Shown here: positions 18,689 through 27,252 of the stretch, piece by piece
How positions within the stretch are numbered: position 1 is the stretch's first letter
Layout: every line of letters begins with the position of its first letter
Position numbers and translations under genes: made by a program
Notes under the pieces: model-generated
Told to the model about the DNA's origin: nothing
The model's database searches: none
What the model saw: only the letters and a program-made list of their open reading frames with translations
NCBI RefSeq assembly: GCF_018860825.1
Contig: NZ_JAHKPZ010000004.1
Location: 186,001-250,000, forward strand
Length of the DNA stretch: 64,000 nt
Source: Lacinutrix sp. C3R15
GTDB lineage: Bacteria; Bacteroidota; Bacteroidia; Flavobacteriales; Flavobacteriaceae
Direction of reading: 5' to 3'

Positions 18689-19459
18689 ATGCAAACAAAA
18701 CGCCTCATATATACACTTTCCTTTTTTGTTTTCTTAGTAATGGGTTGTAAGTCTGCCAAAACAGTAACTACAGGAAATAGTAATTTAAACCTATCTGCAA
18801 AACAGCTAATAAAAGCAAATGCAAAACAAACACCTAGTTTTAAAACTCTTGCAGCTAGGGTAAAAATAGATTATACAGAAGGTACAAGTTCTAAAAGTAC
18901 AACAGTAAGTTTTAGAATGGAAAAAGATAAAGCTATTTGGATGAGTAAATTAGGATTTGTAAAAGTGCTAATTACACCAGAACGCGTAAGTTTTTATAAT
19001 AAATTAGACAATACATATTTTGATGGAAATTATACATATTTAAGTGATTTATTAGGAACAGATCTAGATTTTAATAAAGTACAAAACCTTCTTTTAGGAG
19101 AAGCTTTATATGCTTTAAAAGCGAATGAGTTTGACGTGTCTACACAAGAAAACCAGTATGTTTTAATGCCTAAAAAACAATTAGATGCATTCGAGTTATT
19201 TTATATATTAGATGCTTCACATTTTAAAATAAACTCACAACAATTAGCACAAGCAACAAAAAAACGAATGCTTCAAATAGACTATACAAGTTATCAAGAA
19301 GTTAATAAACAAATGTTTCCGCAACACATACAAATTAATGCTATTGAAGGTGTTGATGAAACAAGACTGCAGATAGAATTTAAATCGATAACATTAAATG
19401 AAAAATTAAAATTTCCGTTTAATATACCATCAGGATACAAAGAAATTGTACTTAAGTAA
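18689..19459 (+). CDS. DUF4292 family lipoprotein
   Basis: The protein has 256 residues with lipobox VMGC (Cys20). The mature part shows FRMEKDKAIWMSKLGFVKVLITPERVSFYNKLDNTYFDG, abbreviated here, typical of DUF4292, which resembles LolA/LolB-like half-barrel lipid-binding proteins. A role in outer-membrane assembly is suggested by the fold and by its neighbours but is not shown. It starts immediately after the TPR gene, and its stop overlaps the next start as TAATG. Confidence 0.8.
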   Translation: MQTKRLIYTLSFFVFLVMGCKSAKTVTTGNSNLNLSAKQLIKANAKQTPSFKTLAARVKIDYTEGTSSKSTTVSFRMEKDKAIWMSKLGFVKVLITPERVSFYNKLDNTYFDGNYTYLSDLLGTDLDFNKVQNLLLGEALYALKANEFDVSTQENQYVLMPKKQLDAFELFYILDASHFKINSQQLAQATKKRMLQIDYTSYQEVNKQMFPQHIQINAIEGVDETRLQIEFKSITLNEKLKFPFNIPSGYKEIVLK

Positions 19460-20691
19460 TGCAAAATAAACCAATATATACAACCGTTTTTCTTATTGCA
19501 TTCTTTTTATGCACTTCACTTTCGTTTGCACAAAGTAAAAAACAACAAGAATTAGAAGACAGAAGACAAGAATTACGTCAAGAAATTCAACAAATAAACA
19601 GCTTATTAACTAAAAATAAGTCACAACAAAAATCACAATTAACCTTAATTGAAGATTTAAATTATAAGGTTAGTGTACGTAGAAATTTAATTAAAGTTAC
19701 TAACCAACAAGCAAATTTACTTACTAGAGAAATTAACGATAACCAAAATAATATTTCTGAACTAAGAGAAGAACTTGCTACGCTTAAAGACAATTATGCA
19801 AAAATGATTGTTACCTCATATAAGAGTAAAAGTGAGCAAAGTCGTGTTATGTTTTTATTATCATCTACCAATTTTCAACAAGCATATAAGCGTGTAAAAT
19901 ACATTAATCAATATGCAGAATACCAAAAGCAACAAGGAGAAGCTATAAAAACAAAAACAGCAGAGTTACAAGTAATTAATAAGGCTTTGTTAAAACAAAA
20001 AGAAGACAAGCAAAAACTTATTAATGAAAATAAAGTTGCACAAACAGAGCTGGTAAAAGAGCTAAAACAGCATGAAACGTTAATGGCTGCTATTAATAAA
20101 GATGTTACTAAATATGCTGCTCAAATTAAAAGCCGTCAAGCAGAAGCTAACCGTATTGATAAAGAAATAGAACGTATTATTAAAGAAGCTATTGCAAGCT
20201 CAAATACCAAAGCAGGTAAAACCTCAACAACAAAGTCTACTGCTTATGCAATGACACCAGAAGATAAGGTTTTAGCAAATAGCTTTATATCTAGTAAAGG
20301 TAAATTACCTTGGCCTGTAGAAAAAGGGGTTGTAAAATTACGTTATGGAAGACAACCTAGTCCAATTGTAAAAACCATTATGATACAAAGTAACGGAGTT
20401 AGAATTGAAACCGAAAGTAATGCAAAAGTTAGAGCCGTTTTTAATGGTGAAGTGTATAGAATTATTGCATCTAAAAACGGAAACCCTTCGGTTTTAATAA
20501 GACATGGTAATTACTTTACAGCATATTCTAATTTAGGAAAAATATACGTTAAAAAAGGAGATAAGGTAACTACAAAACAAGAAATTGGCGAAGTTTTTAC
20601 CAATCCGTCAAATGGGCAAACCACCTTAAGTTTTAGTGTATTTAATAATTCTAAAACAGAAAATCCAGCTTCATGGATTTACAAAATGTAA
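19459..20691 (+). CDS. EnvC-like peptidoglycan hydrolase activator (degenerate M23)
   Basis: The 410 residues hold a signal peptide (to about Ala24), a long coiled coil (30-255) and a C-terminal LytM/M23 domain (about 285-410). The metal-binding residues of active M23 peptidases are absent: the usual HxxxD region reads MIQSNGVRIET and the usual HxH region reads LSFSVF. This is the pattern of EnvC-type regulators, which open amidases instead of cutting peptidoglycan themselves. It is the last gene of the TPR-DUF4292-EnvC operon. Confidence 0.87.
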   Translation: MQNKPIYTTVFLIAFFLCTSLSFAQSKKQQELEDRRQELRQEIQQINSLLTKNKSQQKSQLTLIEDLNYKVSVRRNLIKVTNQQANLLTREINDNQNNISELREELATLKDNYAKMIVTSYKSKSEQSRVMFLLSSTNFQQAYKRVKYINQYAEYQKQQGEAIKTKTAELQVINKALLKQKEDKQKLINENKVAQTELVKELKQHETLMAAINKDVTKYAAQIKSRQAEANRIDKEIERIIKEAIASSNTKAGKTSTTKSTAYAMTPEDKVLANSFISSKGKLPWPVEKGVVKLRYGRQPSPIVKTIMIQSNGVRIETESNAKVRAVFNGEVYRIIASKNGNPSVLIRHGNYFTAYSNLGKIYVKKGDKVTTKQEIGEVFTNPSNGQTTLSFSVFNNSKTENPASWIYKM

Positions 20692-20714
20692 AATTCCTGC
20701 AAAGGCAGGAATTT
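20691..20714. terminator. Hairpin repeat serving as 3' end of the EnvC operon
   Basis: AAATTCCTGC-AAAG-GCAGGAATTT is a perfect 10-bp stem that begins at the stop codon. It resembles the dispersed CTGC-nnnn-GCAG hairpins and could terminate or protect the transcript; only a short T stretch follows. Confidence 0.55.
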
Positions 20715-20742
20715 CATTAAGCTTTTGTGCTGTAGTGTATCG

Positions 20743-20764
20743 ATTTCTAGGCTAACCTAGAAAT
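20743..20764. terminator. Second hairpin between convergent genes
   Basis: ATTTCTAGG / CCTAGAAAT form a perfect 9-bp stem with a CTAA loop, 17 bases from the end of the minus-strand thioesterase gene. It probably marks the 3' end of that transcript, although no long T tract is present. Confidence 0.45.
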
Positions 20765-20780
20765 GATATATCAATATAAA

Positions 20781-21290
20781 TTATATAAATAATGCTTTTA
20801 ATTCTGTAGCATCGTGAGGTTTCATTTTTCCAGCAAGTACTAAACTTAATTGTTTACGTCTTAAAGCACCATTAAAGCGTTCTTTTTCTAAATCGGTTTC
20901 TGGGTGAATATCATCTACTTTAACAGGTCTTCCTGTTTCATCTACCGCAACAAAGGTATAAATAGCTTCATTAGCTTTGGTTTTATCACCAGACTCTCTG
21001 TCTTCTATCCAAACATCTAAATAAATCTCCATAGAGCTTTTAAAAGCACGAGAAACCTTAGCTTCAACAGTAACTACACTACCAACAGGTACTGCACGAT
21101 TAAATGCAACATGATTTACAGATGCTGTAACTACAATACGTCTAGAGTGTCTTCTTGCAGCTATACTTGCAGCACGATCCATTCTGGCAAGTAATTCTCC
21201 ACCAAATAAATTATTTAAAGGATTGGTTTCACTAGGTAAAACCAAATCGGTTAACGTGGTTTTAGATTGTTCTGGAGTTTTTAAAGACAT
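20781..21290 (-). CDS. Acyl-CoA thioesterase (hotdog fold)
   Basis: The 169-residue product is a YciA/BFIT-type hotdog protein. It shows NPLNNLFGGELLARMD, where N and D are in the usual active-site region, then ASVNHVAFNRAVPVGSVVTVEAKV and the strand YTFVAVDETGRPVKV. It would hydrolyse acyl-CoA to free acid and CoA in the cytoplasm; the chain-length preference is unknown. It is a single gene read towards the EnvC-like gene, with a candidate promoter just upstream. Confidence 0.9.
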   Translation of the reverse strand: MSLKTPEQSKTTLTDLVLPSETNPLNNLFGGELLARMDRAASIAARRHSRRIVVTASVNHVAFNRAVPVGSVVTVEAKVSRAFKSSMEIYLDVWIEDRESGDKTKANEAIYTFVAVDETGRPVKVDDIHPETDLEKERFNGALRRKQLSLVLAGKMKPHDATELKALFI

Positions 21291-21312
21291 TATTTTTTTT
21301 TTAAATAAGTTG

Positions 21313-21320
21313 CAAAGGTA
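21313..21320 (-). promoter_or_regulatory. -7 promoter box of the thioesterase gene
   Basis: On the minus strand this reads TACCTTTG, an exact TAnnTTTG match, 22 bases before the start codon. The -33 element is not clear. Confidence 0.5.
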
Positions 21321-21501
21321 TGATGAATTTAGTTTTTACTAGTAAAGAATACAAGTTTATATTAAGATTAACGCTTTTATATTCTTTTGCTAAAAATTTT
21401 TTTTAATTTTAAAAGGCTAAAAAATAAGGTTGAAACCCATTTGTAATATGTTGTATTTAAGGTGATTGTAGTCTTAGTTCTAAAAAAAAAGGAATAAAAA
21501 A

Positions 21502-21526
21502 AACTTCCCTTTATTAAAGGGAAGTT
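21502..21526 (-). terminator. Terminator of the HU/SPOR-domain gene
   Basis: AACTTCCCTTT / AAAGGGAAGTT pair perfectly over 11 bp with an ATT loop. Read on the minus strand the stem is followed by a run of T, so it ends the gene that stops at 21558. Confidence 0.85.
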
Positions 21527-21557
21527 ATTATATAAAAAGATTTTTTGTAATAGTAAA

Positions 21558-22502
21558 TTAGTTCATTTCTTTAACTAATAACCAAGCGTCTCTGTTGTGT
21601 GTGTTTTTAATATCACGTAATGTTTGTAAGGCTTCTAATCTATCAGAATGACTAGAGTAAACCACTTGGTGTAAACCATATTTATTAACGCCAATTTTTC
21701 TGGCATTATAACCTTGGCTTTTTAATTGTTGTACGGTTTTATCGCTATTTGCTTCTTCTCTAAAAGCACCAGCAATAATATGGTATTTTCCAATTTGCTT
21801 ATTTACAGTAACATTAAGTGTAACAGCAGGAAGCGGATTGTCTATAATAAAAGTAGCTTCTTGAATTTTACTTTCTAATTGCGTGTTTGCTTCTTCTTGT
21901 GCTAATTGGTTATGTGTTTTAATTTTATTTACGTAGTAATTAGAAGAAACTAAACCACCTACAGTTAAGGCTAATAAAGCAATAGCAGCATATTTTAAAT
22001 AAGGTCTTGCTTTGCGTTTTTCAGTAGTTACAGCAATAGGAATTACTTTTTCTATAGCTTCTACTTCTTCTTTGTAAACCTCTCTTTTAATTACAGGAGA
22101 AACCAATTGGTTTAAACCAAAAGCATCTGTTAAATAATTTAAATGGTAAGAAGGTTCAAACAACATTTTACCTTCGCTATTAAATGATAAGTCACCAATA
22201 TTATCAAAAGTAAGTGTTTCTCCTTCTGTTAAATAAGATTTTAAAGATTTTACTCTTTTTTCTATCTTTTTAACAGCAACCTCAAAAGGTATCTTTTCTA
22301 CATCTGCAATATAATGCGCTAATAAACCATCGTTTTTTTGTATTTGCTCATTAAAAGACAATACTTTTTTTGGAGGGTAAAAGGCATTGGTAGATTCGTG
22401 TAGCTTAGCTGAAACACGTTGTGTTAAAAACGAACCAAATCCTGGAACAGTAACACAGTCATATCTATAAAGTAAATCGCTTATGTATATTTCTAATCGC
22501 AT
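21558..22502 (-). CDS. SPOR-domain membrane protein with N-terminal HU-like domains
   Basis: The 314 residues begin with two HU/CCDC81-like domains (about 1-62 and 63-125; note VPGFGSFLTQR and LTFDNIGDLSF, both like HU beta arms). A transmembrane helix lies at 170-190 and a SPOR domain at 238-314 (GKYHIIAGAFREEANSDK). SPOR domains bind denuded glycan strands at division sites, while the HU-like part would lie in the cytoplasm. The family is widespread in Bacteroidota; its partner on the cytoplasmic side is not known. It has its own strong terminator. Confidence 0.88.
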   Translation of the reverse strand: MRLEIYISDLLYRYDCVTVPGFGSFLTQRVSAKLHESTNAFYPPKKVLSFNEQIQKNDGLLAHYIADVEKIPFEVAVKKIEKRVKSLKSYLTEGETLTFDNIGDLSFNSEGKMLFEPSYHLNYLTDAFGLNQLVSPVIKREVYKEEVEAIEKVIPIAVTTEKRKARPYLKYAAIALLALTVGGLVSSNYYVNKIKTHNQLAQEEANTQLESKIQEATFIIDNPLPAVTLNVTVNKQIGKYHIIAGAFREEANSDKTVQQLKSQGYNARKIGVNKYGLHQVVYSSHSDRLEALQTLRDIKNTHNRDAWLLVKEMN

Positions 22503-22605
22503 AAAACAAAGTTAATTTTTTTTCGCTTTCTATAAAAATTCCGTGTAACTATTTATTAACAGCCCAAAAATTAATTAAATTGTAAGTTGAAAATCAAAAC
22601 AATAG

Positions 22606-23709
22606 ATGGTAGAAAATAATTTGCTTTATATATTAGCTCTGCAACATGTTGCCAAAATAGGTGATATCACTGCCAAAAAGCTTATTGCACATTGTGGCTC
22701 TGCAGAAGCTGTGTTTAAAGAAAAGAAGCAAAATTTATTAAAAATTGATGGTATAGGAAGTATTGTTATTAGTGATTTGTTTGCAGGTACACATATAAAA
22801 GCAGCAGAAAAAGAGTTGCAATTTATTAAAGACGAGAAAATTGTTTGTCATTATTTTACAGATGCCACGTATCCTGAAAAGTTAAAACATTGTATAGATA
22901 GTCCTATTGTACTGTTTCAAGCAGGAAATATTAATTTAAAACAACAACGCGTTATTAGTATTGTAGGCGCAAGAAAAGTAACTACCAATGGTATTGCTTT
23001 TTGTGAGAAACTAATAGAACAACTAGCCGTTTTTAACCCTGTTATTGTTTCTGGTTTTGCTTATGGTACAGATATTACAGCACAAAAAGCTGCTATAAAA
23101 CACAATTTGCAAACCATAGGTTGTTTGGCGCATGGTTTAAACCAGATTTATCCAAAAGCACATAAAAAGTATGTTGCAGATGTAGAAAAAAACGGAGGTT
23201 TTTTTACCGATTTTTGGAGTAGTGATGCTTTTGATAGAAACAATTTTTTAAAACGAAATAGAATCATTGCTGGAATTAGCCAAGCTACCATAGTAATAGA
23301 ATCTGCAGAAAAAGGAGGAAGTCTGGTAACTGCAGATATTGCAAACTCTTATAATAGAGATGTTTTTGCAGTTCCTGGTAGAATTACAGATAGCCAAAGT
23401 GTTGGTTGTAATAATTTAATAAAACACCAAAAAGCACATATGTTATCTACGCCTTTAGATGTGCCTTATATTTTAAATTGGGAATTAGAAGACAGTAAAA
23501 AACCTACTGTGCAAAAACAATTGTTTGTAGAGCTTGACGATCAAGAAAAAGTGATTTACAACTACCTAAAAAAAACAGAAAAAGAACAATTAGACGTGAT
23601 TGCTTTACAATGTAATTTACCAACCTTTAAAGTTGCTAGTATCCTTTTAAACATGGAATTAAAAGGTGTGGTAAGACCGCTTCCTGGAAAATTGTTTGAA
23701 GTGATTTAA
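22606..23709 (+). CDS. dprA: DNA-processing protein A
   Basis: The 367-residue DprA/Smf protein has a helix-hairpin-helix N-terminus (1-65), the Rossmann-like DNA-binding core with SIVGARKVTTNGIAF, VSGFAYGTDITA and SAEKGGSLVTADIA (about 118-275), and a C-terminal winged helix (about 305-367). It loads RecA onto incoming single strands during natural transformation. recA itself is in the same window at 30-31 kb but not linked. The gene converges on trpS with a shared terminator. Confidence 0.95.
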   Translation: MVENNLLYILALQHVAKIGDITAKKLIAHCGSAEAVFKEKKQNLLKIDGIGSIVISDLFAGTHIKAAEKELQFIKDEKIVCHYFTDATYPEKLKHCIDSPIVLFQAGNINLKQQRVISIVGARKVTTNGIAFCEKLIEQLAVFNPVIVSGFAYGTDITAQKAAIKHNLQTIGCLAHGLNQIYPKAHKKYVADVEKNGGFFTDFWSSDAFDRNNFLKRNRIIAGISQATIVIESAEKGGSLVTADIANSYNRDVFAVPGRITDSQSVGCNNLIKHQKAHMLSTPLDVPYILNWELEDSKKPTVQKQLFVELDDQEKVIYNYLKKTEKEQLDVIALQCNLPTFKVASILLNMELKGVVRPLPGKLFEVI

Positions 23710-23730
23710 TAGCTATCTAAGGTAAAGTAA

Positions 23731-23769
23731 AAAAGCAATTAGATCTACTAGATAGCCCTAATTGCTTTT
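23731..23769. terminator. Bidirectional terminator between dprA and trpS
   Basis: AAAAGCAATTAG / CTAATTGCTTTT form a 12-bp perfect stem, with A-run on one side and T-run on the other, so it can end both convergent transcripts. Confidence 0.85.
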
Positions 23770-23802
23770 AAATGTATAAAGACTTTTTTTACAAGAAAAG
23801 TA

Positions 23803-24771
23803 TTAATACCCAACCTTTTCTCTTACTCTAGCTAAAACTGCATTAGCAACTTTAGCTGCTTTTTCTGCACCAACAGCAAGTATTTTGTCTAATTCATCTG
23901 TGTTATTCATATAGTAATTATAACGTTCTCTTTGGTGTGCAAATTTTTCAATAATCAGCTCAAATAAGGCTTGTTTTGCATGACCATAACCAAAACCACC
24001 ATTTTCATAATTGGCTTTCATGGTTTCTATTTCTTCTTCAGACGCTAAAAGCGCATATAATGCAAAGCAGTTACAGGTTTTCCAGTCTTTAGGATCTTCT
24101 AAAGCAGTACTATCTGTTTCAATACCCATAATTTGTTTACGTAGTTTTTTATCGTTTAAAAACAAATTAATAAAGTTGTTTCTACTTTTGCTCATTTTTT
24201 CACCATCTGTTCCAGGAACAAGCATGATGTTTTCTTGTATTTTTCCTTCTGGTAGTACAAAAGTTTCTCCCATTTTAGCGTGAAAACGAGATGCTACATC
24301 ACGAGTCATTTCTATGTGTTGTAGTTGGTCTTTTCCAACAGGGATGATATTGGCATCATAGGCTAAAATATCAGCAGCCATAAGCATTGGATAGGTAAAT
24401 AAACCAGCATTTACATCGTCTAAACGATCTGCTTTGTCTTTAAAACCATGTGCTAAGGTTAGGCGTTGAAACGGAAAAAAGCAAGATAAGTACCAAGATA
24501 ATTCGGTTACTTGTGGTATATCACTTTGTCTGTAAAACACTGTTTTTTCAATATCTAATCCAAAAGCAAGCCAAGTAGCAGCAACAGAGTAGGTGTTTTC
24601 TCTTAAAACTGCAGCATCTTTAATTTGCGTTAAAGTGTGCAAGTTTGCAATAAATAAAAACGATTCGTTTTTAGCGTCTTCTGCCATTTTAATAGCTGGC
24701 ATTATTGCACCTAAAATGTTTCCTAAATGTGGTGTTCCTGTACTTTGTACTCCTGTTAAAATTCTTGCCAT
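23803..24771 (-). CDS. trpS: Tryptophanyl-tRNA synthetase
   Basis: The 322-residue class I synthetase has the HIGH-like TPHLGN near residue 13 and KMSKS in DGEKMSKSRNN near 195, both intact. It charges tRNA-Trp with tryptophan. The length is normal for a compact bacterial TrpRS. Its upstream leader of about 120 bases holds a TACCTGC/GCAGGTA hairpin directly before the start codon. Confidence 0.97.
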   Translation of the reverse strand: MARILTGVQSTGTPHLGNILGAIMPAIKMAEDAKNESFLFIANLHTLTQIKDAAVLRENTYSVAATWLAFGLDIEKTVFYRQSDIPQVTELSWYLSCFFPFQRLTLAHGFKDKADRLDDVNAGLFTYPMLMAADILAYDANIIPVGKDQLQHIEMTRDVASRFHAKMGETFVLPEGKIQENIMLVPGTDGEKMSKSRNNFINLFLNDKKLRKQIMGIETDSTALEDPKDWKTCNCFALYALLASEEEIETMKANYENGGFGYGHAKQALFELIIEKFAHQRERYNYYMNNTDELDKILAVGAEKAAKVANAVLARVREKVGY

Positions 24772-24776
24772 AATAT

Positions 24777-24794
24777 TACCTGCAGAAGCAGGTA
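24777..24794. repeat. Small hairpin repeat in the trpS leader
   Basis: TACCTGC-AGAA-GCAGGTA is a perfect 7-bp stem ending six bases before the trpS start on the minus strand. It resembles the dispersed CTGC-nnnn-GCAG hairpins; because it abuts the start it could affect trpS translation. Confidence 0.55.
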
Positions 24795-24896
24795 TCTCTT
24801 TTTTAAAAACACAAAATTATATTGTGCTTTGAGATTTCATCTTTAATTCTATAGATAGAAACCTCTTTAAATTAAACTTATTTTTTTTTGATAAAG

Positions 24897-24904
24897 CAAA
24901 GATA
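24897..24904 (-). promoter_or_regulatory. -7 promoter box of trpS
   Basis: On the minus strand TATCTTTG matches TAnnTTTG exactly. It implies a 5' leader of about 115-120 bases for trpS and lies close to the divergent plsC start. Confidence 0.45.
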
Positions 24905-24918
24905 ATTTTTTTATAAAG

Positions 24919-25689
24919 ATGAGTTCAATAATTTTAGTAGTTTTGGAGCTTATGAAAATTTTTAAATACATTTTCTGGATTTTCTATCGTATCTGGTTTT
25001 ATATACTGGTTGCATTGCCAATACTTGTCATGTTTCCGTTGCTTATAATATCTATACTTAAAGAATCTTGGTATCCTTATTTTTTTAAACTAGCGCGTAT
25101 TTGGTCTAAGTTTATTTTAATAGGAATGGGTTTTAAAACCAAAATAGAACGCGAAGAAATTACAGATAAAAACAAAAGTTACATGTTTATTGCTAACCAT
25201 ACCTCTATGGCAGATATTATGCTTATGTTGGTTACTGTAAAAAATCCTTTTGTATTTGTAGGTAAGGCAGAATTGGCTAAAATTCCGCTATTTGGTTTCT
25301 TTTACAAACGTACTTGTATTTTGGTAGATAGAAGTAGTGAACGTAGCAGAAAAGGAGTTTTTAAACGAGCACAAAGACGTTTAAACCAAGGCTTAAGTAT
25401 TTGTATTTTTCCAGAAGGTTTGGTTCCTGATGAAGATGTGCTTTTAACCGAATTTAAAGATGGTGCTTTTAGGTTAGCCATAAACCACCAAATACCCATT
25501 GTACCTTTAACTTTTGCAGATAATAAAAAACGTTTTTCATACACCTTTTTTAGTGGCAGTCCTGGTAGAATGCGCGTTAAAATGCATCGATTTATACCAA
25601 CAGTAGGATTAAAATCTAATAATACCAAAGCACTTAATAGTAAAGCAAGAGCTGTAATTTTAAAGCAGCTTTTAGAGTTTGAAAAATAA
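24919..25689 (+). CDS. plsC: 1-acyl-sn-glycerol-3-phosphate acyltransferase
   Basis: The 256-residue protein has one or two N-terminal membrane helices (about 16-48) and the acyltransferase motifs NHTSMAD (His94, Asp99: HX4D) and FPEG (164-167). It adds the second acyl chain to make phosphatidic acid. A start at the internal ATG at 24952 (MKIFKYIFW) is equally plausible and would drop 11 residues. It is divergent from trpS; the decayed region follows. Confidence 0.9.
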   Translation: MSSIILVVLELMKIFKYIFWIFYRIWFYILVALPILVMFPLLIISILKESWYPYFFKLARIWSKFILIGMGFKTKIEREEITDKNKSYMFIANHTSMADIMLMLVTVKNPFVFVGKAELAKIPLFGFFYKRTCILVDRSSERSRKGVFKRAQRRLNQGLSICIFPEGLVPDEDVLLTEFKDGAFRLAINHQIPIVPLTFADNKKRFSYTFFSGSPGRMRVKMHRFIPTVGLKSNNTKALNSKARAVILKQLLEFEK

Positions 25690-25737
25690 ATTAAATTACG
25701 GTTTTTCTGTACTTTCTAGTTAAAACAATACTTTACG

Positions 25738-26043
25738 ATTGAAATTTATAGAGTAAAAATATTTACACTCTCAGATTTTGAACATTATGCAAAAGACAGA
25801 AATTCAGTTGTTAGTAAATTAAGTAAATCTACTTTAAAAGAATTTAATAATAATTTAGAATACAATAAGAATGTACTTATAACATCAGTAAAATATGATA
25901 TCATTGAGCAGGTGTTTTGTAAAGAGGATGCTGAAAAATTTTGGACACTATTCGGAATAAATAAAATGTATTATAAAAGAGATTATAAGTGTCAGGAACA
26001 TAATTGTGTGCCAGCAGAAGGGTGGTTGTGTATATGTGAATAA
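25738..26043 (+). pseudogene. ORF without a usable start codon, probably a gene remnant
   Basis: From 25738 the frame stays open for 101 codons (IEIYRVKIFTLSDFEHYAKD at the beginning) to a TAA at 26041. A TAG lies at 25717 and the only in-frame ATG is far downstream, so translation would need an ATT start. The product looks like a real protein: it is charged and ends in a cysteine-rich tail (YKCQEHNC...GWLCICE). I do not recognise the family. I think it is the 3' part of a lost gene, next to a second damaged gene. Confidence 0.45.
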
Positions 26044-26085
26044 TTAAACTAACTATTTTATTACTACATTTTATTAATCCTTAAT

Positions 26086-27168
26086 ATGAAAAATATCGTT
26101 TGTATTTTACCATTCTTATTGTTTAACTGTCAAAACAACACTACACCTGAAGATGTTATTGCTACTTTTAATGAAAAAGTCAATGCTTTAGATTAGGTTG
26201 AATACAAAGTTAGAAAAATAGACACCTTTTCTCACGACTTTATTTTGAATAAAACAGGTAAAGTGTTAATAGAAAAAAGGAAAACAGATACACTTTAGGG
26301 CATGTCTTTCTATGCAAAAGCAAATAGTTATAATATTAGTCATTTACATGACAGTTACAGCGATTTTATTATAACAAACAAAGACCATAGCTATACTGTA
26401 AATAAGGCGTTTTATGCTTCAACTTTTGGTTCACCTGGAGGTCAATTAGTAACAGATATATTTTTTGGATTGGATAGTATTTATAAAACAGTACATTTAA
26501 CTAAAACCAAAAATAACTACCTACTAGATTATACTTTTGAAGACGATACCATTTACAATGAAAAAAGTATAAAAAAGTCTATTACTATAAATAAATCTAC
26601 TTTTTTACCAACTACCATAACAAGAACGTCTGAAAAATTAGGAGAACGTACTTCTCGAATTTTTCAATTAGATAGTATCTTGGTTAATGGTCAGGTTAAG
26701 AATTCGATTGCTAATTACAAAAACAACCTTCAATATTTAGAATTAGAAAAAACGGAGAAACCTGTTAAAATCTCTTTTGTAGGAGCAGAATTTGCAACAG
26801 AAAATCTTCTAGAATTGTGGCATGACAAGCCAGTTGTTGTTTCAGACCAATTCCCTGCTTTAATTAGTTTTTGGGAGTTTTGGTGCTCACCATGTATAGA
26901 AGCATTACCAAAACTAAAAACGTTTCAAAATAGATATAAGGATAAAGTTAATGTTGTTGGAATTTCTTCACAAAGTTTTAAAAGAATTAAACAATTACTT
27001 TTAGATAAAAACATCAAAATTTTAAACTTAAAAGGCAACAACAAATTATTAGATCAGTATAAAATAAATAGTTTCCCTACTTATTTTCTTGTGGATAAAA
27101 ATGGAGTGATTATTAAAGAATATTCCTCTTTTTCTAATGCTATTGAAAAAGATATAAAAGAACTTTAG
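26086..27168 (+). pseudogene. TlpA/thioredoxin-like lipoprotein gene interrupted by two in-frame TAG codons
   Basis: An ATG at 26086 starts MKNIVCILPFLLFNCQNN, a lipoprotein signal with Cys15. The same frame meets TAG at 26194 and TAG at 26296, then runs 288 codons without further damage from an ATG at 26302. The C-terminal part is a TlpA-like thioredoxin domain with WCSPC (Trp at 26881), INSFPTYFLVDKNG and no frameshift. The whole would be a 360-residue envelope disulfide reductase. Either it is a young pseudogene, or the internal ATG makes a signal-less form, or the ambers are read through. Terminator hairpin follows. Confidence 0.8.
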
Positions 27169-27174
27169 TTAAAT

Positions 27175-27206
27175 AAAAAGCCGCTCTTGGCACAGAGCAG
27201 CTTTTT
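27175..27206 (+). terminator. Terminator after the TlpA-like gene
   Basis: AAAAAGC and GCTTTTT flank GCTCT / AGAGC with one C/A mismatch and a TGGCAC loop. The A and T runs make it usable in both directions, so it can also serve the minus-strand barrel gene that ends at 27253. Confidence 0.8.
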
Positions 27207-27252
27207 GTTTTATTGCTTTTTAAATACTTCGTATAAAAAAAGCAAAAACCAA

